DNA of 64,000 nt from positions 124,001 to 188,000 of the forward strand of contig NZ_JAKGSD010000008.1 of NCBI RefSeq assembly GCF_021654135.1. The letters are read 5' to 3'. The DNA comes from Amycolatopsis tucumanensis. Lineage in GTDB: Bacteria > Actinomycetota > Actinomycetes > Mycobacteriales > Pseudonocardiaceae. A program made the translations under genes and the position numbers. How positions within the stretch are numbered: position 1 is the stretch's first letter; every line of letters starts with the position of its first letter. Shown in pieces: positions 46,627-56,986 of this stretch. The notes beneath the pieces are model-generated. The model was not told the origin of the DNA and did no database searches. It worked only from the letters and a program-made list of their open reading frames with translations.

Positions 46627-46645
46627 TCAGGTGAGCCTTACCTAA
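46627..46645 (+). promoter_or_regulatory. Iron box (IdeR/DtxR binding site)
   Basis: TCAGGTGAGCCTTACCTAA matches the consensus TTAGGTTAGSCTAACCTAA at 16 of 19 positions and ends 35 bp before the EfeU start. It predicts iron-dependent repression of efeUOB by IdeR/DtxR. Confidence 0.85.
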
Positions 46646-46680
46646 ACCTATTCCGTCCGATGCGCCCAGGGAGGCCACCC

Positions 46681-47520
46681 GTGTTGTTCTCGAGCCTGCT
46701 CATCGGCCTCCGGGAAGGCCTGGAGGCCGCCCTCGTCGTGAGCATCCTCGTCGCCTTCCTCGTGAAGACCGGCAGGCGCTCGGCGCTGCGCTGGGTCTGG
46801 CCGGGCATCGCCGCGGCAGTGCTCCTCTCGGTCGGCGTCGGCGCGATCCTGACCTTCACCACCGCCCAGTTGTCGTTCGAGCAACAGGAACTGCTGGGCG
46901 GCAGCCTGTCGATCGTGGCCGTCGGGTTCGTCACCGCCATGATCTTCTGGATGCGCAAGGCGTCGAAGAGCATCACCGCCGAGCTGCGCGGCAAGATGGA
47001 CGAGGCACTCGCGATCGGACCGCTCGCGGTCCTGCTCCTGTCCTTCCTCGCCGTCGGACGGGAAGGGCTGGAGACCGCGGTCTTCTTCTACGCCGCCGTG
47101 CAGACCGCGCAGGGCGGCACCACCCAGCCGCTGATCGGGTTCGCCGTCGGCATCGCCATCGCCGTCGCGATCGCCTACGGCCTCTACCGCGGCGCCATCC
47201 GCTTCGACCTCGGCAGGTTCTTCACGATCACCGGCGTCCTGCTGGTGTTCGTCGCCGCCGGTGTCCTCGGCTACGGCCTGCACGACCTGCAGGAAGCCGG
47301 TTTCCTGCCCGGCCTGCACACCCTCGCCTTCGACGCGTCCACCGCCATCCCGGAGACCTCGTGGTACGGGGCGCTGCTCAAGGGCGTCTTCAACTACTCG
47401 CAGCAGACGACCGTGCTCCAGGCCATCGCCTGGATCGCCTACGTCGTGATCGTGCTGCCGCTGTTCCTGCGGCGGCCCGCAGACAGGACCACCCCCGCGG
47501 TGGCCGGTTCCAAGGAGTGA
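46681..47520 (+). CDS. efeU: EfeU/FTR1-type iron permease
   Basis: 279 residues from GTG 46681 with GGGAGG upstream. Seven membrane helices; the two iron-path motifs are REGLE at 11-15 and REGLE at 127-131. Transports ferric iron delivered by EfeO/EfeB. First gene of efeUOB, downstream of an iron box. Confidence 0.95.
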   Translation: MLFSSLLIGLREGLEAALVVSILVAFLVKTGRRSALRWVWPGIAAAVLLSVGVGAILTFTTAQLSFEQQELLGGSLSIVAVGFVTAMIFWMRKASKSITAELRGKMDEALAIGPLAVLLLSFLAVGREGLETAVFFYAAVQTAQGGTTQPLIGFAVGIAIAVAIAYGLYRGAIRFDLGRFFTITGVLLVFVAAGVLGYGLHDLQEAGFLPGLHTLAFDASTAIPETSWYGALLKGVFNYSQQTTVLQAIAWIAYVVIVLPLFLRRPADRTTPAVAGSKE

Positions 47521-47522
47521 CC

Positions 47523-48647
47523 TTGCGCAAGACCCCACTCGCCGCCGCGGGATTCGGCGCGCTGCTCGTGCTGTCCGCCTGCTCCGGCGGTGAACAGAAC
47601 ACCGCGGCGGGCGGCCCGATCACCGTCGACGCCACCGACACCGCGTGCACCGTGTCGGCGACGACCGCGAACGCGGGCAACGTGACGTTCGAGGTGACCA
47701 ACAAGGGCACCAAGGTCACCGAGTTCTACCTCTACGCCGAGGGCGACCGGATCATGGGCGAGGTCGAGAACATCGCACCCGGTCTGACCCGGAAACTGAC
47801 CGTCGAGGTGCCCGACGCCGGCGCGTACCAGACCGCGTGCAAACCGGGCATGACCGGCGACGGCATCCGCGGCGCGTTCACGGTCACCGGTGGCGCCACG
47901 CGCCAGGCCGACGCGAACACCAGGCTGGGGGACGCCACCAAGAGCTACGCCACCTACGTGGCCGGCCAGAGCGACGCGCTGTTGACCGAAACCCAGAAGT
48001 TCGCCGACGCCGTCAAGTCCGGCAACGTCGACGACGCCAAGGCCCGTTACGCGCCGACCCGCGTCTACTACGAGCGCATCGAGCCGGTCGCGGAGAAGTT
48101 CGGCGACCTCGACCCGGCGATCGACGTGCGCGAGGCCGACCTCGAAGAAGGCCAGCAGTTCACCGGCTTCCACCGGCTGGAGAAGGACCTGTGGGTCACC
48201 GGGCTGCAGGCCGACAGCGCGCAGGTCGCCGACAAGCTCGTCGCCGACGTGACCACGCTGGTGACGCAGGCCAAGGCCATCCAGCTCACGCCGCTCGACC
48301 TGGCCAACGGCGCCAAGGAGCTGATGGACGAGGTCGCCACCGGCAAGATCACCGGCGAGGAGGAGACCTTCTCGCACACCGACCTGTGGGACTTCCAGGC
48401 CAACCTGGACGGCTCCGAGGCCGCGATCCAGGCCCTGCGGCCGGTGCTGCAGGAACGCGACCCGGCGCTGGTGTCCGAAGTGGACGCCCAGTTCAAGAAC
48501 GTGCAGACCCTGCTCGACGCGCAGCGCGCCGGCGACGGGTTCAAGTACTACACCGAACTGTCCCAGGACCAGATCCGCGAGTTCGCCTCGGCCGTGGACG
48601 CCCTGAGCGAGCCGCTGAGCAGGACGGCGGAGGTCGTCGCGCGATGA
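47523..48647 (+). CDS. efeO: EfeO iron-binding lipoprotein (cupredoxin plus M75/imelysin)
   Basis: 374 residues from TTG 47523, chosen because it has AAGGAG at the right distance and starts the lipoprotein signal MRKTPLAAAG with lipobox LSAC. N-terminal cupredoxin-like domain (about 30-125, with VTNKGTKVTEFYLYAEG) and C-terminal imelysin-like domain with the GxHxxE metal motif GFHRLE (His217, Glu220). Binds iron outside the membrane for EfeU. It starts 2 bp after efeU and overlaps efeB by 4 nt. Confidence 0.95.
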   Translation: MRKTPLAAAGFGALLVLSACSGGEQNTAAGGPITVDATDTACTVSATTANAGNVTFEVTNKGTKVTEFYLYAEGDRIMGEVENIAPGLTRKLTVEVPDAGAYQTACKPGMTGDGIRGAFTVTGGATRQADANTRLGDATKSYATYVAGQSDALLTETQKFADAVKSGNVDDAKARYAPTRVYYERIEPVAEKFGDLDPAIDVREADLEEGQQFTGFHRLEKDLWVTGLQADSAQVADKLVADVTTLVTQAKAIQLTPLDLANGAKELMDEVATGKITGEEETFSHTDLWDFQANLDGSEAAIQALRPVLQERDPALVSEVDAQFKNVQTLLDAQRAGDGFKYYTELSQDQIREFASAVDALSEPLSRTAEVVAR

Positions 48648-49891
48648 CGCAGGTGTCCCGCCGCCGGCTGCTGGGGATCGCGGGCGCCGGCGTCGCTCTC
48701 GCCGGGGCCGGCGCGGCAGCCGGCGCCGGGATCGACCACGCGCTCTCCGCGCCGGACGCGCAGGCCGCGCCGGAGGTCGTGCCGTTCCACGGCGAGCACC
48801 AGGCCGGGATCGTCACGCCGGCGCAGGAACACCTGCACTTCGCCGCGCTCGACGTGACGACGAAGGACCGGGCGAAGCTGGTTTCGTTGCTGCGCAAGTG
48901 GACCGACGCCGCACGCCGGATGACCGCCGGGCAGGAAGTGGTCCCGGGTGGCGCGGTGGGCGGCGCGGGCGCCGCGCCGCCGGACGACACCGGTGAGGCG
49001 CTCGACCTGCCCGCGGCCGCGCTGACGTTGACGATCGGGTTCGGGTCGTCGCTGTTCGACGACCGCTTCGGGCTCGCGGGCAAGCGGCCGGCCGCGCTGG
49101 CCGACCTGCCCGCGTTCCCCAAGGACAACCTGGACCCGGCCCGCAGCGGCGGTGACCTCTGCATCCAAGCCTGCGCGAACGACCCGCAGGTCGCGGTGCA
49201 CGCCGTGCGCAACCTGGTGCGGATCGGGTTCGGCACCACCGAGGTGCGGTGGTCGCAGCTCGGGTTCGGGCGCAGCGCCTCGACGTCGACGTCGCAGGTG
49301 ACGCCGCGGAACCTCTTCGGCTTCAAGGACGGCACGAACAACCTCAAGGCCGAGGACCCGGCCGCGCTGGCGCAGCACGTGTGGGTCGCGCCGGGCGACG
49401 GCCCGGACTGGATGGCCGGCGGCAGCTACCTGGTCGCGCGGCGGATCCGGATGCACATCGAGACGTGGGACCGGACGTCGCTGGACGAGCAGGAGCGGAT
49501 CGTCGGCCGCGCGAAGGGCACCGGCGCGCCGCTCGGGCAGACCGCCGAGTTCGACCCGGTGGACCTGCACGTCGGCGGCGCGGACGGCGAACCGCTGATC
49601 GCCACGGACGCCCACATCCGGCTGGCATCGGCGGAAAACCTCAACGGCGCGCGGATCCTGCGCCGCGGCTACAACTTCGTCGACGGGTCCGACGGCGTCG
49701 GGCACCTCGAAGCGGGCCTGTTCTTCATCTGCTTCAACCGCGACCCGCGCACCCAGTTCGTGCCGATGCAGAAGGCGTTGTCGGCGAAGGACTCGATGAT
49801 GGAGTACCTCGAACACACCGGCTCGGCGTTGTTCGCGGTTCCGCCCGGGGTGACCGGGACCGGCTACTGGGGCGAGTCGCTGTTCGCCTGA
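48644..49891 (+). CDS. efeB: EfeB, Tat-exported DyP-type haem peroxidase
   Basis: 415 residues. Twin-arginine signal SRRRLLGIAGAGVALAGAG. DyP hallmarks: the distal GFKDGTNN (Gly-x-x-Asp-Gly) and the proximal-His segment RRIRMHIETWDRTS, ending with VGHLEAGLFFICFNRDPRTQ. Oxidises ferrous iron or recovers iron from haem for EfeUO. Its 3' end overlaps mazG by 28 bp tail to tail. Confidence 0.95.
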   Translation: MTQVSRRRLLGIAGAGVALAGAGAAAGAGIDHALSAPDAQAAPEVVPFHGEHQAGIVTPAQEHLHFAALDVTTKDRAKLVSLLRKWTDAARRMTAGQEVVPGGAVGGAGAAPPDDTGEALDLPAAALTLTIGFGSSLFDDRFGLAGKRPAALADLPAFPKDNLDPARSGGDLCIQACANDPQVAVHAVRNLVRIGFGTTEVRWSQLGFGRSASTSTSQVTPRNLFGFKDGTNNLKAEDPAALAQHVWVAPGDGPDWMAGGSYLVARRIRMHIETWDRTSLDEQERIVGRAKGTGAPLGQTAEFDPVDLHVGGADGEPLIATDAHIRLASAENLNGARILRRGYNFVDGSDGVGHLEAGLFFICFNRDPRTQFVPMQKALSAKDSMMEYLEHTGSALFAVPPGVTGTGYWGESLFA

Positions 49892-50820
49892 GGCCAGTGG
49901 GCGCGCCACGCGTCGGCGTCCATGGCCGCCGGGTCCAGGCCGGCCGCCCTGGCCGACTTCTCGGCCGCCCGCACGTCAGCCGCGAACCGCTTCGCCACCG
50001 CCCGCAGCTCGCCCTCCGGGTCGACCCCGGACCGCCGCGCGGAGGCGGCCAGCCGGAACAGCTGCTCGGCGGACGAGTCGCCACCGGGGAACAGGTCCGC
50101 GGGCAGGCCGGCGCGGCCGGTGCGCTGCCCCAGCTTCCCCGCCAGCGCGACCGCCGGCTGGCCGAGCGCCACACCGTCCACACTGGACTTGCGACGCTTC
50201 TCGGCCTGCTTCAGCTCCTCCCAGCGCACCTGCTGGTGCGCGGCGGTGTGCACGCGCTCGGCGTCGGTGAACACGTGCGGGTGCCGCCCGACCAGCTTGG
50301 CGACCAGCGCGGACGCCACCGCGTCCACGTCGAACGGGTCCTCGGCGTCCTCGGCGGCGACACGCGCGTGGAAGAGCACCTGGAGCAGCACGTCGCCCAG
50401 CTCCTCGCGCAGCGCGGCGCGGTCGCCCTGCTCGATCGCGTCCAGCAGCTCGTAGGTCTCCTCGACCAGGTACTGCCGCAGCGAGTCGTGGGTCTGCTCG
50501 GCGTCCCACGGGCAACCGCCCGGGGAGCGCAGCCGGTCCATCACCTTCGCGGCCTCGACCAGGCCCGCGCCGGACGGCTGGGTGATCACCCGCGAACCGG
50601 CCCGCACCAGAGCCTCCACCGCGGGATCCGCCGCGTCCGCGGCGAACAGCACCACCGGACCGGGCTCCGCGGCCAGGTCGTCCGGCGCGGGCTTCGCGCC
50701 CAGCAGATCGGCCAGCTCACCGTCGATCCCGGACGCGTACACGGCGTGCGCGCCACGCAGGAACGGCACGGCGGCCGGCGGGATCCCGGCGTCCGGGTAG
50801 GGCAGGAGCACGACCGTCAC
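49864..50820 (-). CDS. mazG: MazG nucleoside triphosphate pyrophosphohydrolase
   Basis: 318 residues from GTG 50820, which overlaps the upstream lipoprotein stop (GTGA). N-terminal beta-alpha part (about 1-110), then the MazG domain: CPWDAEQTHDSLRQYLVEET, the metal-binding EETYELLDAIEQGD with EExxE, and EELGDVLLQVLFHA with ExxD. Hydrolyses NTPs, including damaged ones, to NMP and pyrophosphate. Lies between LpqU-like and Mfd genes as in mycobacteria. Confidence 0.93.
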   Translation of the reverse strand: MTVVLLPYPDAGIPPAAVPFLRGAHAVYASGIDGELADLLGAKPAPDDLAAEPGPVVLFAADAADPAVEALVRAGSRVITQPSGAGLVEAAKVMDRLRSPGGCPWDAEQTHDSLRQYLVEETYELLDAIEQGDRAALREELGDVLLQVLFHARVAAEDAEDPFDVDAVASALVAKLVGRHPHVFTDAERVHTAAHQQVRWEELKQAEKRRKSSVDGVALGQPAVALAGKLGQRTGRAGLPADLFPGGDSSAEQLFRLAASARRSGVDPEGELRAVAKRFAADVRAAEKSARAAGLDPAAMDADAWRAHWPQANSDSPQ

Positions 50821-51809
50821 GGCTGTGCGGCACCCTTCACCGGCACGACGGCGCCGGTGGTCTCGGCGCTGCTCGGGGCGAGGTTCATGGCCACAGGATC
50901 CCACACGCCGTAGCGCGGGTTGATGCGAACGCCGGCCTCCTCGACGTACGGCTGGAGCAGCCGCTGCCCGATGGCCGCGAGCTGCGCCGCCGACGGCTGC
51001 GCGACCTGCTCGCCCGAGGACGGCGCGTTCAGGTTCCGCTCCCGCACGATCGCGACGATCCACACCGCCTGCTCCTGGCTCGGCTGGAACGCGACCACCG
51101 TGCCCGGCGGCACCCCGAACAGGACCAGCGTGGCGAGGTCCGGGGCCTGCGCGGCGGGCACCGCCTCGCCGGTGCTCGTGCGCTCCCCCGCGGCCGCGTC
51201 GGCGCGGATGACCTCGGCGGCGGCCGTCGGGCTCTTCGCCATCTCCTCGGCCTTGGCGATCGCGCGCTCCCGCCGGTCCAGCGGCTGGTCGCCGCCGATG
51301 TCGGAGGACACCGACGTGTAGTCGAACGTGACCGACATGCGGTCGAGGTACTTCTGACCCAGCGCCTGCAGCAGCAGGCTGTCGGTGATCACCTCGCGGT
51401 GGTCGCGCACCCGGTTGGCGATCTGCTGCGCCAGCTGCGACGGATCCGCGCCCGCGGTGTCGACCGGGTCGGCGAGCGGGTCGGCGGCGAGGAACTGGTC
51501 GAGCAGCCGCGGGTCGACGGCCAGCCCCTCCCGCTGGGCGGCGCGCGTGAGGACGTCGTGGACCACCAGCTGGCGCACGATCTCGCGGCCGAGCAGGTCC
51601 AGCTTGTGCTGCTGGGACAGCTGCTGCGCGGCCGGGTGCTCGCGCACGGCCTTGTCCAGCAGGTCCTGCACCTGGTCCACGGTGATCTCGCGGTCGCTGA
51701 AGATCACGGCGGAGCCCACCTGGCTCGGCCCGGACCCGCACCCGGCGAGCAGCAGGCAGGCGACGAGCGCGGCGAGCAGCGACCGGGAGCGACCCATGAT
51801 CCGCATCAC
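50817..51809 (-). CDS. SurA N-terminal-like lipoprotein
   Basis: 330 residues. Lipobox LLAGCG after a short hydrophobic segment. Helical SurA_N-type region (VDQVQDLLDKAVREHPAAQQ; LDLLGREIVRQLVVHDVLT) and a parvulin-like remainder without an obvious isomerase signature. Likely an extracytoplasmic folding factor. It lies between mfd and mazG in related genera. The start at GTG 51809 or ATG 51806 is uncertain; GAGAGGG fits either. Confidence 0.82.
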   Translation of the reverse strand: MMRIMGRSRSLLAALVACLLLAGCGSGPSQVGSAVIFSDREITVDQVQDLLDKAVREHPAAQQLSQQHKLDLLGREIVRQLVVHDVLTRAAQREGLAVDPRLLDQFLAADPLADPVDTAGADPSQLAQQIANRVRDHREVITDSLLLQALGQKYLDRMSVTFDYTSVSSDIGGDQPLDRRERAIAKAEEMAKSPTAAAEVIRADAAAGERTSTGEAVPAAQAPDLATLVLFGVPPGTVVAFQPSQEQAVWIVAIVRERNLNAPSSGEQVAQPSAAQLAAIGQRLLQPYVEEAGVRINPRYGVWDPVAMNLAPSSAETTGAVVPVKGAAQP

Positions 51810-51848
51810 ACCGCGTACCCTCTCATACCGGACCCGGACGAGCGAACT

Positions 51849-52133
51849 TCACTGCCCCTGCGGCCAGCGCACGTGCGCGTCGTGCTCGGGGTGCTTGCGC
51901 AGGTACGCCGCGATGAACGGGCACAGCGGCACGATCGTCTTGCCGCGCTGCACCGCGTCCTCGATGGCCGCCTTGGCGAGCTTCGAGCCGAGGCCCTGGC
52001 CGGAGAACGCGTCGTCGATCTCAGTGTGCGTGAAGATCACGTTGTCGCCGCGCTCGCGGTACTCGGCGAACCCGCCCAGCTTGTCCTCGACGAAGATCTC
52101 GTAGCGGCTCTTCTCTTCGTTCCGCGTGACCAC
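51849..52133 (-). CDS. Small GNAT-like acetyltransferase (YjdJ type)
   Basis: 94 residues from GTG 52133, with AGGAG 6 nt upstream; an earlier frame start lies inside mfd. A minimal acetyl-CoA fold: GGFAEYRERGDNVIFTHTEI, FSGQGLGSKLAKAAIEDAV and VPLCPFIAAYLRKHPEHDAH. Eukaryotic GATD-like one-domain GNATs share this pattern. Substrate unknown. Confidence 0.88.
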   Translation of the reverse strand: MVTRNEEKSRYEIFVEDKLGGFAEYRERGDNVIFTHTEIDDAFSGQGLGSKLAKAAIEDAVQRGKTIVPLCPFIAAYLRKHPEHDAHVRWPQGQ

Positions 52134-52141
52134 GGCGTCTC

Positions 52142-55100
52142 CTAACCGACGGGGGCGGGCTTCTTGGTCAAGTTGATCAGGAGCTTGGTGCACCAGTCCA
52201 GCAAGGCTTCGTCACGCAGCGCGGGCGCGCCCATCCGCCCGCCCGCCGGGCCTTCGGTCGGCTTGGGCACCGTCACCATCCGCATCGCGGCCTTGTAGTT
52301 CGCCTTCGGGTACAGCCGCTTCAACCGGACCATCTGCGAGTCCATCAGCTCCAGCGGCGCGAAGCGGATGTTGTTGCCCTGTGCGGAAACCTCGGTGACG
52401 CCCGCGGAGCGGCACACGTGCCGGAACCGCGCCACCGCGAGCAGCCGCTGCACCGGAGCGGGCGGCTGGCCGTAGCGGTCGATCAGCTCCTCCTCGACCG
52501 CGCGCAGCTCGTCGTCGTCCACCGCGGCCGCGATCTTGCGGTAGGCCTCCAGGCGCAGCCGCTCGCCGGGGACGTAGTCGTGCGGGATGTGCGCGTCCAC
52601 CGGCAGGTCGACGCGGACCTCGCGCAGCTCCTCCTCCTCGGCGGGCGCCTCGCCGGCGCTGCGGCGGAACACGTCGACCGCCTCGCCGACCAGCCGCACG
52701 TACAGGTCGAACCCGACGCCCGCGATGTGCCCGGACTGCTCGGCGCCGAGGATGTTCCCGGCGCCGCGGATCTCCAGGTCCTTCATCGCGACCGCCATGC
52801 CCGCGCCCAGCTCGGTGTTCTGCGCGATCGTCGCGAGCCGGTCGTGCGCGGTCTCGGTGAGCGGGCTCTCCGGCGGGTACAGGAAGTACGCGTAGCCGCG
52901 CTCCCGCCCGCGCCCGACGCGGCCGCGCAGCTGGTGCAGCTGTGCCAGCCCGAGCAGGTCGCCGCGCTCGACGATCAGCGTGTTCGCGTTCGAGATGTCC
53001 AGGCCGGTCTCCACGATCGTGGTGCAGACCAGCACGTCGTACTCGCGCTCCCAGAAGCCCTGGATGATCTTCTCGAGCTTCTCCTCGTTCATCTGGCCGT
53101 GCGCGGTGACCACCCGCGCCTCGGGCACCAGCTCGCGGATCCGGCGCGCCGCCTTCTCGATCGAGGACACCCGGTTGTGCACGTAGAAGACCTGGCCGTC
53201 GCGCAGCAGCTCACGGCGGATGGCGGCGGCGACCTGCTTGTCGTCGTACGCGCCGACGTAGGTCAGGATCGGGTGCCGGTCCTCCGGCGGGGTCAGGATC
53301 GTGGACATCTCGCGGATGCCGGCCAGCGACATCTCCAGCGTGCGCGGGATCGGCGTTGCCGACATGGTCAGCACGTCGACGTGCGTGCGCAGCGCCTTGA
53401 TGTGCTCCTTGTGCTCGACGCCGAACCGCTGCTCCTCGTCGACGATGACCAGGCCCAGGTCCTTGTACCGGATGCCGGTCTGCAGCAGGCGGTGCGTGCC
53501 GATCACGATGTCGACCGTGCCGTCGGCGAGGCCGGCCAGCGTCGCCTCCGCCTCGATCTTGTCGGTGAACCGGGACAGTCCCTTGATGGTCACCGGGAAC
53601 GACGCCATCCGGCCGGCGAACGTGTTCAGGTGCTGCTGGGCCAGCAGGGTGGTCGGCACCAGCACCGCGACCTGCTTGCCGTCCTGCACCGCCTTGAACG
53701 CCGCGCGCACGGCGATCTCGGTCTTGCCGTAGCCGACGTCACCGCAGATGACGCGGTCCATCGGGACACCGCGCTCCATGTCCGCCTTGACCTCGTCGAT
53801 CGCGGCGAGCTGGTCGTTGGTCTCGGTGAACGGGAACGCGTCCTCCAGCTCCCGCTGCCACGGCGTGTCCTGGCCGAACGCGTGCCCGGGCGAGGCCTGG
53901 CGGGCGGCGTAGAGCTGCACCAGCTCGGCCGCGATCTCCTTGACCGCCTTGCGTGCCTTGGCCTTGGTGTTCTTCCAGTCCGAGCCGCCCAGCTTGTTCA
54001 GCGTGGGCAGCTCGCCGCCGACGTAGCGGGACACCTCGTCGAGCTGGTCGCTCGGCACGTACAGCCGGTCGCCGGGGTGGCCGCGCTTGGACGAGGCGTA
54101 CTCCAGCACCAGGTACTCGCGGGTGGCGCCGCCGACGGTGCGCTGCACCATCTCCACGAACCGGCCGATGCCGTGCTGGTCGTGCACCACGTAGTCGCCG
54201 GGCTTGAGGGCCAGCGGGTCGACCGCGTTGCGGCGGCGCGACGGCATCTTCGTGCCCAGGTCGCGCGTCGCCGAGCCGGCGGTGGCGCCGCGGCCGGTCA
54301 GGTCGGCCTCGGTGAGCACGACCAGCCGCAGCTCGGGCGCGACGAACCCCTCGGCGAGGCCACCGCAGGCGACCGTCACGAAGCCCGGCGCGGGCTGGTC
54401 GAGGAGGCCGTCCGCCGCGTGCGTCGCGGAGATTCCGGCGGTGGACAGCTGCTCGACGGCGCGGGCCGCGGTGCCGTGCCCGGCCACCACGAGCACCGCG
54501 GTGCCGTCCGCGGCCAGGTGCGCCCGCAGGTCGGTGACCGCGCGCTCCAGGTCGCCGCGGTAGGCGGGCGAGGCCTCCACGCCGATCCGGATGACGTCCG
54601 CGTCCTCGCTGGTCAGCTGCGACAGCGTCCACCACGCCCGGCCGGTCTCGCCGGCGTGCTTGGCGACCTCTTCCAGGTTGCGGTACGCCGACGCCCCCAG
54701 GTCGATCGGCGCCTGACCCCCGCCTGCGGCGGACATCCACGACGCCTCGAGGAACTCCTGGCCGGTGCGCACCAGGTCGGCTGCGCGGGCGCGGATCTTC
54801 TCCGGGTCGGCCAGCACGACGTGCGTGCCCTCCGGCATCGCGTCGGTGAGCAGCTCCAGCTCGCCCTCGCACAGCACCGGGATGATGGCCTCCATGCCCT
54901 CGACCGGGATGCCGCCCGCCAGCTTGGTGAGCATCTCGGCCAGCTGCGCGTCGGCCTCGTACTGCTCGGCCAGCTCGCCGGCGCGGGCCTTCACGTCCGG
55001 CGTGAGCAGCAGCTCCCGGCACGGCGGGGCGTAGACGGAGGACAGCTCGCCGGGCAGCGACCGCTGGTCCGACACCGCGAACGCCCGCACCTCGCTGACC

Positions 55101-55711
55101 TCGTCGCCCCAGAACTCGACGCGGTACGGGTGGTCGGCCGTCGGCGGGAAGACGTCCAGGATGCCGCCGCGGACGGCGAACTCGCCGCGCTTCTCGACCA
55201 TGTCCACGCGGGTGTAGGCCAGCTCGACCAGCCGCTCCAGCAGCGGCTCGAACTCCTCCTCCTCGCCGACGCGCAGCTCGACCGGCGCGAGGCTGCCCAG
55301 GCCCGGCGCCATCGGCTGGATCAGGCTGCGGACCGTGGCCACCACCACGCGCGGAGCGCGGTCGGTGTGCAGGCGGTGCAGCACGTCCAGGCGGCGGCCG
55401 ACGGTGTCCGCGCGCGGCGAGAGGCGCTCGTGCGGCAGCGTCTCCCAGGACGGGAAGTCGGCCACCGCGTCGGCGCCGATCAGGCTCGCCAGCGCGGCCG
55501 TCAGCTCCTCCGCCTCGCGGCCGGTGGCGGTGACGGCCAGCACCGGGCGGCCCGCCCCGGCGTCGGACGCCAGCGCGGCGACCACCAGCTGGCGGGTGGC
55601 CGTGGCGCCGGAGAGCTCGAGCAGGGGCGCGCCGGCCCGCTCGATCACCGCGCGCAGGGCGGGATCGGGCAGGACGGCGGAGAGCAGGCCGGACAACTGC
55701 GGGTCGGACAC
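52142..55711 (-). CDS. mfd: Transcription-repair coupling factor Mfd
   Basis: 1189 residues from GTG 55711 (AGGGAG upstream; an ATG 10 codons earlier is possible). UvrB-like N-terminal module, CarD-like RNA polymerase interaction domain ([20 protein letters not shown]), and a RecG-like translocase with Walker [25 protein letters not shown] and [15 protein letters not shown]. Releases stalled RNA polymerase at lesions and recruits UvrA. First of the mfd-GNAT-SurA-mazG run. Confidence 0.97.
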   Translation of the reverse strand: MSDPQLSGLLSAVLPDPALRAVIERAGAPLLELSGATATRQLVVAALASDAGAGRPVLAVTATGREAEELTAALASLIGADAVADFPSWETLPHERLSPRADTVGRRLDVLHRLHTDRAPRVVVATVRSLIQPMAPGLGSLAPVELRVGEEEEFEPLLERLVELAYTRVDMVEKRGEFAVRGGILDVFPPTADHPYRVEFWGDEVSEVRAFAVSDQRSLPGELSSVYAPPCRELLLTPDVKARAGELAEQYEADAQLAEMLTKLAGGIPVEGMEAIIPVLCEGELELLTDAMPEGTHVVLADPEKIRARAADLVRTGQEFLEASWMSAAGGGQAPIDLGASAYRNLEEVAKHAGETGRAWWTLSQLTSEDADVIRIGVEASPAYRGDLERAVTDLRAHLAADGTAVLVVAGHGTAARAVEQLSTAGISATHAADGLLDQPAPGFVTVACGGLAEGFVAPELRLVVLTEADLTGRGATAGSATRDLGTKMPSRRRNAVDPLALKPGDYVVHDQHGIGRFVEMVQRTVGGATREYLVLEYASSKRGHPGDRLYVPSDQLDEVSRYVGGELPTLNKLGGSDWKNTKAKARKAVKEIAAELVQLYAARQASPGHAFGQDTPWQRELEDAFPFTETNDQLAAIDEVKADMERGVPMDRVICGDVGYGKTEIAVRAAFKAVQDGKQVAVLVPTTLLAQQHLNTFAGRMASFPVTIKGLSRFTDKIEAEATLAGLADGTVDIVIGTHRLLQTGIRYKDLGLVIVDEEQRFGVEHKEHIKALRTHVDVLTMSATPIPRTLEMSLAGIREMSTILTPPEDRHPILTYVGAYDDKQVAAAIRRELLRDGQVFYVHNRVSSIEKAARRIRELVPEARVVTAHGQMNEEKLEKIIQGFWEREYDVLVCTTIVETGLDISNANTLIVERGDLLGLAQLHQLRGRVGRGRERGYAYFLYPPESPLTETAHDRLATIAQNTELGAGMAVAMKDLEIRGAGNILGAEQSGHIAGVGFDLYVRLVGEAVDVFRRSAGEAPAEEEELREVRVDLPVDAHIPHDYVPGERLRLEAYRKIAAAVDDDELRAVEEELIDRYGQPPAPVQRLLAVARFRHVCRSAGVTEVSAQGNNIRFAPLELMDSQMVRLKRLYPKANYKAAMRMVTVPKPTEGPAGGRMGAPALRDEALLDWCTKLLINLTKKPAPVG

Positions 55712-55766
55712 GAAAACGATCTCCCTGGAGCACGCGGGCACACCCCTGCCCGGGCTGGCGGAGGGA

Positions 55767-56696
55767 TCAGGGGCTCTCGTGTTCCAGGGTACGTCGCAGG
55801 GGCGACAAAATTTCGGCGAGTCCCGCGAGCTGGTGGTCGATGTCCCGCGGGTCGAGCGCCGCGATGCGCAGCAGGATGTGCCGGGCCCCGGCCTCGGCGA
55901 AGCGCCTGAGCTGGGCGATCACCTCGTCCGGGCCGCCGGTGATCATCACCTGGACCTTTCCCACCCAGTCGAGTGGCGCCTGGTAGGTGGCCTGGCAGTA
56001 CTCCTCCAGCGCCGCCGTGCCCCCGCCGAGGTGGACGGTCGCGAAGAGGGCGGGCGTGACGTCGCGGCCCTGCTCGCGGATGGTGGCCAGGCCGCTCGCG
56101 TAGTCGGCCGGGTCGGGCGGGTACGGCAGCCAGCCGTCGTACAGCTTCCCGGCGCGGCGCAGCGCGGCCGGCGTGATGCCGCCGAGCCACACCGGCGGGC
56201 CGCCCGGCTGGGCGGGGCGCGGCACCTCGGGCAGCCAGTCGTAGTGCAGGACCTTGCCGTGGAAGGACTCCGGGTGGCCGGTCCACAGCTGCTTCCACAG
56301 CGTCACGGTGTCGTCGAGGTACGAGAAGCGGGTCTTGAAGTCCACGCCGACCAGGTCGAACTCGTGCTCGCTGCGGCCGGGGAACCCGGCGCCGACGCCG
56401 AGGATCAGCCGACCGCCGGAGACGAGGTCGAGCGAGGAGAGCGTGAGGGCGGCCTGCGCGGGGTGGCGGTAGGCGGGGATGAGGGTCGCGGTGCCGAGCC
56501 GCACGGTTTCGGTGGCCTGCGCGACGGCGGTGAGCAGGGTCAGCGGCTCGACCCGGGCGCGCGACAGCGAGTCGCCCGCCCAGACCGAGTCGAAGCCGAG
56601 GCGCTCGGCGCGCACGGCGATGTCCACGATGTCGGCGACCGTGCCGCCGGCCGCGAGCTGGGCCTGCCCGGCGGGCAGGAGAAGTCCGATCTGCAT
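55767..56696 (-). CDS. F420-dependent luciferase-like oxidoreductase (LLM family)
   Basis: 309 residues. TIM-barrel LLM protein: [57 protein letters not shown], and [14 protein letters not shown], the F420-class signature. Probable F420-dependent oxidoreductase or monooxygenase. It is preceded by a palindromic operator (56731-56746) matching that of the divergent XRE regulator, so probably under its control. Confidence 0.85.
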   Translation of the reverse strand: MQIGLLLPAGQAQLAAGGTVADIVDIAVRAERLGFDSVWAGDSLSRARVEPLTLLTAVAQATETVRLGTATLIPAYRHPAQAALTLSSLDLVSGGRLILGVGAGFPGRSEHEFDLVGVDFKTRFSYLDDTVTLWKQLWTGHPESFHGKVLHYDWLPEVPRPAQPGGPPVWLGGITPAALRRAGKLYDGWLPYPPDPADYASGLATIREQGRDVTPALFATVHLGGGTAALEEYCQATYQAPLDWVGKVQVMITGGPDEVIAQLRRFAEAGARHILLRIAALDPRDIDHQLAGLAEILSPLRRTLEHESP

Positions 56697-56730
56697 GCCC
56701 TCACGCTTTCGCCGGGGCGCGCTGGCGACA

Positions 56731-56746
56731 ATTCCCGCCGGGGAAT
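56731..56746. promoter_or_regulatory. Palindromic operator, site 2
   Basis: ATTCCC, four bases (GCCG), GGGAAT, 35 bp upstream of the LLM gene start and 3 bp after the small gene. Same arms as site 1. Confidence 0.7.
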
Positions 56747-56748
56747 GA

Positions 56749-56937
56749 TCAGGCGGGCCCGCCCGGCCCGATCTCGAACGCCTGCCGCACCGGCAGGTCG
56801 GGCTGCTCGGTCTCCACGACCTCCACCAGCTCGTCGGGCAGCACGCGCGGCGGCAGCTCGCCGAACCGCGCGAACCGGAGGAAGGCCAGCTCTTCGTCCG
56901 TGAACCGCTCGGGCACCAGACACCTCCAGTCGGTCAT
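56749..56937 (-). CDS. Small hypothetical protein under XRE control
   Basis: 62 residues from ATG 56937. Acidic and hydrophobic: CLVPERFTDEELAFLRFARF, GELPPRVLPDELVEVVETEQ. Its start codon lies inside the perfect palindrome at 56936-56951, so a bound repressor would block it. It precedes the LLM gene on the same strand. No family recognised. Confidence 0.55.
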   Translation of the reverse strand: MTDWRCLVPERFTDEELAFLRFARFGELPPRVLPDELVEVVETEQPDLPVRQAFEIGPGGPA

Positions 56938-56951
56938 TCCCCGCGGGGAAT
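56936..56951. promoter_or_regulatory. Palindromic operator, site 1
   Basis: ATTCCCCGCGGGGAAT, a perfect 16-bp palindrome between the small hypothetical gene and the divergent XRE regulator, overlapping the start codon of the former and 35 bp upstream of the latter. Confidence 0.75.
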
Positions 56952-56986
56952 GGCGGGCGACGCGCTCCCGGTAGTAAGCATGCGGG

